Made by a program: the position numbers and the translations under genes
Shown here: piece after piece, positions 6,644 to 12,995 of the stretch
How positions within the stretch are numbered: position 1 is the stretch's first letter
Layout of the letters: each line of letters begins with the position of its first letter
From: Bacillota bacterium
GTDB taxonomy: Bacteria; Bacillota; Clostridia; Acetivibrionales; DSM-1351
Direction of reading: 5' to 3'
Length of the DNA stretch: 16,693 bases
Assembly (NCBI GenBank): GCA_023392075.1
Contig: JAEVZU010000053.1
Location: 1 to 16,693, forward strand
The notes under the pieces: model-generated
The model's input: only the letters and a program-made list of their open reading frames with translations
Databases searched by the model: none
What the model was told of the DNA's origin: nothing

Positions 6644-8998
6644 TCAAGTCTTGGCAATACTGCTGGCTATAGCCATAATTGCCTGTCCCAGTGCTATGCC
6701 GCCGTCGTTTGCGGGGATCTGCGAGTGAGTATATACCTCAAAGCCATTTTTTTCAAGCAGCTCCGAGCTCATAGCCAGCAGCGCAAGGTTCTGAAATACC
6801 CCGCCGCTGAGTACTACTCTGTTCAGATTGCAGGCCTGCCTGATTTGACTGCAGCCTTTCAATACAATCTCTGCCGCAGTGGCGTGAAATCTTGAAGCAA
6901 TGGCCTCAAGACGGCTTTCAGCCTCTATATCGCTCAAAAGCTGCCTGATTATCTTATCGGTTCTCACAACAAAACCTCCTGTTTCACCGGTGTCAAGCAT
7001 TACCTCATACGGCCTTGCAGTCCTGTCCACCGCATAATATTCCAATTCTATTGCGGCCTGCCCTTCATAGCTGATATCCGTCTTAACACCCAGCAAGGCA
7101 GAAACCGCATCAAAGAATCTGCCCATGCTTGAGGTTTCGGGACAGTTGAGCTTTTTTTCCAGCATTCTCACAGTAAAAGCTATATCACCGGCACTTATAT
7201 TTCGCAGAAGCTGATGCTCCTGATTTCCCCTGCTCACCTGCGGAATTTTCACCCCGGCTGAATAAAGGTATCCCAATGCCATTTTCCAAGGATGTTTGAC
7301 AGCAGAATCACCTCCCGGCATCATAACATACTGCAGACTGCCGGCACGTTCAAAACCGTAATAGCCTCCCTTGAAAAATTCCCCTCCCCATATCCTGCCG
7401 TCCTCCCCATAGCCGGTGCCGTCAAAGGAGACTCCGATTACCCGGCCGGATAGCCCGTTTTCTGCCATACAGGAGGCTATATGAGCTTTATGGTGCTGTA
7501 CACCTGTTTTATATTCAGTGTTGTACTCAAGTCCATACTGTGAGGAAAAATAGTTGGGATGCAGGTCATAGGCGATGTGCCGGGGAGCTATATCAAACAA
7601 TTTCTTAAAATGTTCAACTGCATGAACAAAAGCCTTGTTTGTACTCTCATTTTCCAGATCACCTATGTGGTGGCTGAGGTAAAACATATTTCCCTTATTG
7701 AGGCAGAATACATTTTTAAGCTCCCCGCCGCAGGCAAGTACCGAAGGGAGCTCCGCAGCATTATCCATACCCAGCAGCTTGTTTGCATCCAACTTTACAG
7801 GCATGGGAACATAACCTCTGGATCTCCTGATGATATATTCCTTATCTTTAAAAACTCTGGTTACAGAGTCATCGGTTCTGATATATATTTCACGGTTGTT
7901 TGTCAAAAAGGCATCTGCAATTCCGACAAGTCCCTGTATTGCCTCCTCGTCGCGGTAATATATGGGTTCACTGCTGAGATTTCCGCTGGTCATCACCAAA
8001 ACCTCCGGAAAGAGATCCTGTTCAAACAATATATGATGTATGGGATTATATGGCAGCATTACACCCAGATAGCTATTTAGATGTGCTATTTCCTCCGGTA
8101 AGACAATGCCCTCCTTTTTTCTGAGCAGCACAATAGGGCTGGCCGGAGATTCCAGCAGCTGTTTTTCCTTTTCATTCACATGACAATACTTTTGGACTGT
8201 CTCAAAATTTCCCATCATTAAAGCAAAAGGCTTGTCATCTCTGTTTTTCCTGCTCCTCAGCCTCTTTACCGCACTTTCGTCCAGCGCGTCACAAGCCAGA
8301 TGGTATCCTCCGATACCCTTGATAGCGGCTGTCTTTCCTGATTTCAAAATTCCTGTGATATATTCAAGACAATGCCGGCTGTCGGGCGGTCCCTCACCAT
8401 TTAGCACTGATATAATTTTCCCGGTCTCATCAGCTATTGACAGAACAGGACCGCAGTCGTGGCAGGAGACTGGCTGAGCATGATATCTCCTGTCGGAGGG
8501 ATCAGTATATTCAAGACTGCAGGAACTGCACATTTCAAAACAGCTCATGGTGGTCTTATCCCTGTCATATGGAATATCCTTGATAATTGTATATCTGGGG
8601 CCGCAATTTGTACAATTGATAAAAGGATACTGATATCTTCTGTCCTTCGGATCCTTTAGTTCATTTATACAATCCACGCAGGTGCAGACATCAGGTGAAA
8701 TGAAAATATTGCCTTTTGAGACCGCCTCGCTCTGCCTTATTTCAAAGCCTTGAAAACCTGTGACGGGCATATCTTCATAATTTAAAGTCTCAATTTTAGA
8801 TAAAACAGGTAAATTTGTTTTTATATTTTCAATAAAACCGGATAGCCCTGTTTCATCGGTTTCGATCTCGATTACTACATTGCTGTCGGTATTTCCCACC
8901 CATCCCTTCAAGTCCATACTTTTTGCCAGATTATAAATAAAGGGCCTGAAACCCACGCCCTGAACTATTCCCGTAATTGTTATCCTGTATTTTCTCAT
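6644..8998 (-). CDS. hypF: Carbamoyltransferase HypF (NiFe-hydrogenase maturation)
   Basis: HypF uses carbamoyl phosphate and ATP to make carbamoyl adenylate and transfers the carbamoyl group to the C-terminal cysteine of HypE, the first step of cyanide ligand synthesis. The 784 residues give the full domain order. The acylphosphatase domain has GIVQGVGFRPF with R18 and N36. Two zinc-finger pairs follow (C107-x2-C110 with C129-x2-C132; C157-x2-C160 with C179-x2-C182). A YrdC-like domain has RTDDSVTR. The Kae1-like domain has HHKAHIASCMAENG, SFDGTGYG, LSGGVFQN and IPANDGGIALGQA. Nothing essential is missing. An AAAGG motif 7 nt before the ATG serves as ribosome site. The close link to ribF suggests expression from the housekeeping operon, while hypC onwards has its own promoter. 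Confidence 0.96.
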   Translation of the reverse strand: MRKYRITITGIVQGVGFRPFIYNLAKSMDLKGWVGNTDSNVVIEIETDETGLSGFIENIKTNLPVLSKIETLNYEDMPVTGFQGFEIRQSEAVSKGNIFISPDVCTCVDCINELKDPKDRRYQYPFINCTNCGPRYTIIKDIPYDRDKTTMSCFEMCSSCSLEYTDPSDRRYHAQPVSCHDCGPVLSIADETGKIISVLNGEGPPDSRHCLEYITGILKSGKTAAIKGIGGYHLACDALDESAVKRLRSRKNRDDKPFALMMGNFETVQKYCHVNEKEKQLLESPASPIVLLRKKEGIVLPEEIAHLNSYLGVMLPYNPIHHILFEQDLFPEVLVMTSGNLSSEPIYYRDEEAIQGLVGIADAFLTNNREIYIRTDDSVTRVFKDKEYIIRRSRGYVPMPVKLDANKLLGMDNAAELPSVLACGGELKNVFCLNKGNMFYLSHHIGDLENESTNKAFVHAVEHFKKLFDIAPRHIAYDLHPNYFSSQYGLEYNTEYKTGVQHHKAHIASCMAENGLSGRVIGVSFDGTGYGEDGRIWGGEFFKGGYYGFERAGSLQYVMMPGGDSAVKHPWKMALGYLYSAGVKIPQVSRGNQEHQLLRNISAGDIAFTVRMLEKKLNCPETSSMGRFFDAVSALLGVKTDISYEGQAAIELEYYAVDRTARPYEVMLDTGETGGFVVRTDKIIRQLLSDIEAESRLEAIASRFHATAAEIVLKGCSQIRQACNLNRVVLSGGVFQNLALLAMSSELLEKNGFEVYTHSQIPANDGGIALGQAIMAIASSIAKT

Positions 8999-9009
8999 AG
9001 TACGGCCTT

Positions 9010-9948
9010 TCAGTTGTCTTCAATTTCCAGATATTTTTTTGTTGTCTGCATATCCTCTGTTATCTGTTCCTTCAGGAGTTCTACCGACTCAAACTTCTTC
9101 TCATCCCTTATTTTCTTCAGAAAAAATACTTCTATTTTTTTACCGTATATATCCCTGTTAAAATCAATAATATGCGTTTCAACCGTTTTTTCCTTAACAT
9201 CCTCAAAAGTCGGATTAAAACCCACATTGGTCATGCTGTTATAAAGCATGCCATCCAGCAGTGTCTTGGTAATATATACACCGTTGGCCGGGAGCACAAG
9301 AAATCTTTCAGGATGAATGTTCGCTGTGGGAAAACCAATGGTATTTCCAATTCTCCGCCCGCTTACAACCTCCGCAGTGATGGAGTAGTTTCTTCCCAAA
9401 AGTTTGTAGGCGGTTTCAAGTTCGCCATTGATGATACATTTTCTTATTTTCGTACTGCTTACAACTTCATTGTCACATTTTATGGCAGGAATGACAACAA
9501 CCCTGAAACCATACTTTTGTCCCAGTTCCTTTAACAAAGGAATATCACCTTGACCCATGTAGCCAAATCTATAGTCATAACCGGCCACAGCCAGCTTGAT
9601 ATTCAATTTGTCAATTAATATTTTTTTTACAAAGTCTTCGGGTGAAAGTCTTGAAAATTCTTCATTGAATTCATCGAAATACAGATAATCCAGATGAATT
9701 TCTCCAAGCAGCTCCACTTTCTTCTGTTCAGTTAACAGCAGCGGAGTTATAAGCTTTTTCCTGAGAATATTCTCGGGATGCTTTGTAAAGGTATAAACAA
9801 TCGAGCGCAGGTTATTAAGCTGGGATTCACGTATCAGTGTGTTAATCAGAGCCATATGACCAATATGTAACCCGTCAAAATTACCCAGCCCAACTCCCGT
9901 TTTCATTCTAAAACTATTGTTCTCATCAGTGGTATGAATAACCTGCAT
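9010..9948 (-). CDS. ribF: Bifunctional riboflavin kinase / FAD synthetase
   Basis: RibF phosphorylates riboflavin to FMN and adenylylates FMN to FAD in the cytoplasm. The N-terminal nucleotidyltransferase domain shows GNFDGLHIGH (residues 22-31) and a later SSTKIRKCI motif. The C-terminal riboflavin kinase domain shows GRRIGNTIGFPTANI at about 190-204, then PANGVYIT, NVGFNPTF and VETHIIDF. At 312 residues it has the usual length. The ATG at 9948 is chosen because AAGGAG (9960-9955) is 6 nt upstream; the longer frame starts with a TTG that lies before that motif. In Firmicutes ribF closes the truB-ribF block and is often followed by rpsO; here hypF follows instead after 11 bp, so the two probably share a transcript. 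Confidence 0.95.
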   Translation of the reverse strand: MQVIHTTDENNSFRMKTGVGLGNFDGLHIGHMALINTLIRESQLNNLRSIVYTFTKHPENILRKKLITPLLLTEQKKVELLGEIHLDYLYFDEFNEEFSRLSPEDFVKKILIDKLNIKLAVAGYDYRFGYMGQGDIPLLKELGQKYGFRVVVIPAIKCDNEVVSSTKIRKCIINGELETAYKLLGRNYSITAEVVSGRRIGNTIGFPTANIHPERFLVLPANGVYITKTLLDGMLYNSMTNVGFNPTFEDVKEKTVETHIIDFNRDIYGKKIEVFFLKKIRDEKKFESVELLKEQITEDMQTTKKYLEIEDN

Positions 9949-10034
9949 ATAATTCTCCTTGTAGTAACTCAAATAACCCGAATTTTCTGATGTTCTGTTC
10001 CAAACCCAGTTTTAATAATACTTACACTAACATT

Positions 10035-10252
10035 AAATTTATAAATTTCTATATGCTAAGAAATTTGCTTCGCATATCCGTTTCGCGTCCGCTCAAGTGC
10101 TCTGTCAAGCTACGCAAATTATCTTTTCGCTAGGGGGCACTACTGCCCCCTTCGACGAAACACTTCGTGTTTCTGAGCACCCCCTCTAAACCGGAAAGGG
10201 GATTCCCCTTTTCAAACCCCGCATATAGAAATTTATAAATTTCTATATGCGG
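10035..10252. repeat. Palindromic, multi-hairpin intergenic element (MITE-like)
   Basis: This 218-bp stretch is dense in inverted repeats. At the right end, 10219-10252 is a perfect 34-nt palindrome centred at 10235/10236. Its 22-bp half-unit (10229-10250) recurs exactly at 10035-10056, so the element is bounded by copies of one sequence in both orientations. Inside are AATTTGC/GCAAATT (10062-10068, 10114-10120), AGGGGGCA/TGCCCCCT (10132-10139, 10144-10151), GAAACAC/GTGTTTC (10157-10163, 10167-10173) and AAAGGGG/CCCCTTT (10195-10201, 10205-10211). Its composition and structure differ sharply from the flanks. It encodes no visible protein. No target-site duplication is evident, and the left end lacks the outer arm of the palindrome. 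Confidence 0.75.
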
Positions 10253-11160
10253 AAAAACTTTTTTGATTTCAGGCAGGTACCTTGACCGTTATGGAAAATT
10301 TCGCCTATGCCTAAGAAATTTTCATTGTTATCATATACCCTTATAAAAGGACTTGTATCAAAATTTTTATTATTTAATTGCAGCCATACGCCATTGCAGT
10401 ATTTAAACGTATCCTTTGAATCGAGCCGGATACCGTCCAGCTCTTCAAATACTGTTTCTACAGGAGTAAGACTGCCCTCAAGCTGACGGCAGTCAGCAAG
10501 CTCCCTGATTTCCTCAAGTGTCAAAGCATTATCCAGATTGTATTTTCCGGCTCTGGTTCTGACAAGGAAGGACATATGCCCTCCGCATCCCAGCTTTTCT
10601 CCGATGTCATGGCATAGAGTCCTTATATAGGTGCCTTTCGAGCAATGGACGTCAAACAGTGCCTTTTTTACCATGATCTTTTCAGGCCCGGACTCTTCCC
10701 ATATCCTGATAATCTTTATATCAAATATCCTGATTTTTCTTGTCTGGCGTTCTACAGTCCCGCCCTGTCTTGCTATATCATACAGTTTTTTACCGTCAAT
10801 TTTTATTGCCGAATACATTGGCGGAAGCTGGTCAATATCACCGACAAAGCTCATTATTGCTTCTTCTATCCTGCCATTGCCGGCCTCCACTTCTCCTGAA
10901 TAAATTACCTTCCCGGAGGAATCCTGTGTATCGGTTGCCGAACCCAGAGTGAGCTCTGCACGATAGACCTTGTCTTTATCTATAATGAACTCAATCGCCC
11001 TGGTGGCATTCCCCAAACAGATGGGTAAAACTCCCACGGCAGATGGATCAAGAGTTCCTGTATGCCCTATTTTTTTCTGGCCTGCAACTTTTCTGAGAAA
11101 ACCGACCACATCAAAGGACGTCATCCCGGCAGGCTTGAGTACATTTATTATTCCGTTCAT
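10243..11160 (-). CDS. truB: tRNA pseudouridine(55) synthase
   Basis: TruB converts U55 of the tRNA T-loop to pseudouridine and also acts as a tRNA folding chaperone. The catalytic aspartate is D38 in GHTGTLDPSAVGVLP; other family marks are LPPMYSAIKIDGKKLYD and the KGTYIRTLCHDIGEKLG block. The product is 305 residues, which is normal. The ATG at 11160 is chosen because AGGGA lies 5 nt upstream and MNGIINVLKPAGMTS matches family N-termini; the ATG at 11199 has no ribosome site. The gene follows nrnA after 45 bp. The last codons, including the TAG stop, lie inside a 34-bp perfect palindrome, so the extreme C-terminus (Arg-Ile) may come from an inserted repeat element. Confidence 0.95.
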   Translation of the reverse strand: MNGIINVLKPAGMTSFDVVGFLRKVAGQKKIGHTGTLDPSAVGVLPICLGNATRAIEFIIDKDKVYRAELTLGSATDTQDSSGKVIYSGEVEAGNGRIEEAIMSFVGDIDQLPPMYSAIKIDGKKLYDIARQGGTVERQTRKIRIFDIKIIRIWEESGPEKIMVKKALFDVHCSKGTYIRTLCHDIGEKLGCGGHMSFLVRTRAGKYNLDNALTLEEIRELADCRQLEGSLTPVETVFEELDGIRLDSKDTFKYCNGVWLQLNNKNFDTSPFIRVYDNNENFLGIGEIFHNGQGTCLKSKKFFRI

Positions 11161-11205
11161 ATTGTCCCTAAAATAAAACCCTTTCTTTGCTAAAAGCATT
11201 CGAAG

Positions 11206-12162
11206 TTATTGCAGTTTTTCTTTTATCACCTGTATCATTTGTTCCTTCACTTCCTGCAATGAGCCTCTAACAGTACACCCGGCCGCCCTTTTATGTCCTC
11301 CGCCGCCGAATGCTGCAGCTATTTCCGAAACATCAACATAGGTTTTGGACCGCAGATTTACCCTGACTTCCTCAGCGTTTTTTTCCTTAACCATAATGGA
11401 AACCTCCACACCTTCAATTGATCTTCCGATATTTACTATACCGTCACAGTCCTCATCCTTCGCCCCTGCTGCCTTCAGGTCGGCCTGTGAGATTGCTACC
11501 GCGGCAAGTTTTGCATTTTCATAAAGCTCCAGCAGTTCTATTGATTTTTGTGTAAGCTTAAGCTTTGTGTAAGTGGTATTGTCAAAAATCCTTTGCGAAA
11601 GCTCTCCGATGTCTATACCTGTGGACAAAAGTTCTGAAGCAATCCTGTGGGTTTCAGAGGTAGTATTGCTGTATTTGAAACCTCCGGTATCTGTTGAAAC
11701 AGCAGTATATAAACAGGTAGCAATATCCCTGTCTATCTCAAGCTTCAATTTTTTCAGCAGGGTGTATATTATCTCCCCGGTTGAAGCCGATATATCATCA
11801 ACAAAATTTAAAAGAGCAAATTTTGTATTTGTCACATGATGGTCAAGGTTTATTGTGCAGGGAGCTTTGAAAAAAGCATCTCCCCTGTTTCCAAGCCTGC
11901 CAACATCTCCGGTGTCCAAAGCTATATTAATATCCATAACCTCATCCTGAGGATCATAAAAGCGGACAAATTCTGTCCCCGGTAAGAATCTATACACCGT
12001 AGGGATATTTTCTTCAAGATAGACAATTACTTTTTTATCTGCTTTTTTCAGAGCCATAGCCAGAGCCAGGGATGAGCCGATTGCATCACCGTCTGCAGAT
12101 ACATGAGGAAATATTGCTATCCCGCCTGCCTGGGCTATAAATTTGACAATTTCCCTATCCAT
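11206..12162 (-). CDS. nrnA: DHH/DHHA1 phosphoesterase, NrnA-type oligoribonuclease / pAp phosphatase
   Basis: Proteins of this family degrade short oligonucleotides (nanoRNA) and often dephosphorylate pAp to AMP, with Mn2+ as cofactor, in the cytoplasm. The 318 residues contain the DHH-domain metal ligands in order: H20-x-S-x-D24-x-D26, D83 in ALDTGD, and D107-H108-H109. The DHHA1 substrate-binding motif GGGGHKRAAG is at 286-295. The start ATG has GGGAGG 5 nt upstream. The location between rbfA and truB is the standard place for nrnA/ytqI-like genes in Clostridia. Cyclic di-AMP or pApA hydrolysis by relatives (GdpP, Pde2 types) cannot be excluded, but there are no extra membrane or PAS domains, so the stand-alone NrnA type is most likely. 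Confidence 0.92.
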   Translation of the reverse strand: MDREIVKFIAQAGGIAIFPHVSADGDAIGSSLALAMALKKADKKVIVYLEENIPTVYRFLPGTEFVRFYDPQDEVMDINIALDTGDVGRLGNRGDAFFKAPCTINLDHHVTNTKFALLNFVDDISASTGEIIYTLLKKLKLEIDRDIATCLYTAVSTDTGGFKYSNTTSETHRIASELLSTGIDIGELSQRIFDNTTYTKLKLTQKSIELLELYENAKLAAVAISQADLKAAGAKDEDCDGIVNIGRSIEGVEVSIMVKEKNAEEVRVNLRSKTYVDVSEIAAAFGGGGHKRAAGCTVRGSLQEVKEQMIQVIKEKLQ

Positions 12163-12315
12163 TAAACCTCCCCGTCCCCGATAATGCCGATCTGCTGTGC
12201 CAGCGACGCTTAATCGCTTTCAAATACGGCAAAAAGTATTTACAATTACTTTTATACGGGGTTATTTTATTTTTTCCGAGCCTGTCTTTTGTTTTTTAAT
12301 CAGGCTGAAGTCCCA

Positions 12316-12669
12316 TCAGTCTCCCAGTTCCTTTTTTGCATTGTCAAGTAATTTATTTATATATATTCCGTGTTCGATTGAAGTGTCAAGTTCAAAATGT
12401 ATTTCGGGAGTGTATCTGAGCTGCAATCTGTGCCCAAGTTCACGTCTTATGAAACCTGCTGCGCTTTTCAGCGCACTTATGGCATTTTTCTTCTGTTCAT
12501 CATCACCTAACACACTTATGAATACTTTAGCATATCTCAAATCCTTGGTTACATTACAGGATATAATACTTACCATATCAGGAAGCCTCGGATCCTTAAG
12601 TTCATTTTGAATAATACCGCTTATTTCTTTTTTTACTTCTTCTGAAATCCTGACTATTCTGTCTGCCAT
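12316..12669 (-). CDS. rbfA: Ribosome-binding factor A
   Basis: RbfA binds free 30S subunits and helps late maturation of the 16S rRNA 5' end; in several bacteria it matters for growth in the cold. The 117-residue product is a single KH-like domain protein of normal size. It shows the family pattern LKDPRLP near the N-terminus and RELGHRLQLRYTPEI followed by F-E-L-D-T-S-I-E-H-G near the C-terminus. The ATG at 12669 is preferred because GGAGG (12683-12679) lies 9 nt upstream; an ATG at 12678 directly abuts that GGAGG, which leaves no spacing. The gene sits between infB and a DHH phosphoesterase as in other Firmicutes. The 153-bp gap to the next gene has a 6-bp AGCCTG/CAGGCT stem with a large loop and no T-run. 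Confidence 0.95.
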   Translation of the reverse strand: MADRIVRISEEVKKEISGIIQNELKDPRLPDMVSIISCNVTKDLRYAKVFISVLGDDEQKKNAISALKSAAGFIRRELGHRLQLRYTPEIHFELDTSIEHGIYINKLLDNAKKELGD

Positions 12670-12699
12670 TAATTCCATCCTCCATATTTCTTATTGACT

Positions 12700-12777
12700 A
12701 AGTCAATTACCTTCAAAATGAAATGCTTGAATGCACATATTCATCTGAAAGGAGAAGGTTTCAACCGTAATTGACTT
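12700..12777 (-). promoter_or_regulatory. Inverted repeat in the rbfA leader
   Basis: AAGTCAATTAC at 12700-12710 and GTAATTGACTT at 12767-12777 are perfect 11-nt complements separated by 56 nt. The left arm also belongs to a 15-nt imperfect palindrome, ATTGACTAAGTCAAT (12693-12707), so two alternative hairpins compete. The rbfA ribosome site GGAGG (12683-12679) begins about 10 nt after the smaller hairpin. A role in rbfA mRNA folding or stability is possible but only inferred. Confidence 0.35.
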
Positions 12778-12941
12778 TATGAAAATCATTAAGTGTATTA
12801 CTAATTCATTTATAAATAGTATTGCCAACCATAACATATTCAAATACGCTCCGGGCAGCCGTACAAAGATTTTGTTACATACCGGCAGCCGCACAAAATA
12901 TACATTTCAGATGTTACAAACTGCCAGACACCAAATACACA

Positions 12942-12979
12942 AATAGGTTGAATTGGAATTTAATCCACTTCAACCTATT
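12942..12979 (-). terminator. Hairpin just after infB, possible weak terminator or processing site
   Basis: A perfect 11-bp inverted repeat (AATAGGTTGAA at 12942-12952 and its complement at 12969-12979) flanks a 16-nt inner part that can add a 4-bp TGGA/TCCA stem. It begins 16 nt after the infB stop codon. On the minus strand it is followed by TTTGTGTATTTGG, which is T-rich but not a clean T-run. It could be a partial terminator, an RNA-processing point, or a stabiliser of the infB 3' end. The downstream genes are in the same direction, so full termination is doubtful. Confidence 0.45.
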
Positions 12980-12995
12980 CCAAAAAAGCCTTAAC

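Larger units (their letters stand above)
12670..12995. other. infB-rbfA gap of 326 bp without a convincing gene
   Basis: Besides the hairpin after infB, this stretch holds a 14-bp imperfect direct repeat, GGCAGCCGTACAAA at 12854-12867 and GGCAGCCGCACAAA at 12884-12897, exactly 30 bp apart. It also holds an 11-bp inverted repeat in the rbfA leader. Many Firmicutes carry a DUF503 gene (ylxP) at this spot; I see no frame here resembling it. A 63-codon frame at 12894-12703 has no ribosome site. A poor promoter match (TTGAAT, 16 bp, TACTAT on the minus strand) exists but is too weak to list as a site. Confidence 0.6.

Noticed and set aside
10035..10252. TTGACA within the palindromic element as a ribF promoter
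   Set aside because: No acceptable -10 box lies 16-18 bp downstream of it on the minus strand.
12163..12315. AGCCTG/CAGGCT stem in the rbfA-nrnA gap as a terminator
   Set aside because: Only 6 bp with a 16-nt loop and no T-run on the minus strand; downstream genes belong to the same operon.
12703..12894. 63-codon minus-strand frame between infB and rbfA
   Set aside because: It starts with GTG without a ribosome site and does not resemble the DUF503 protein expected at this spot.
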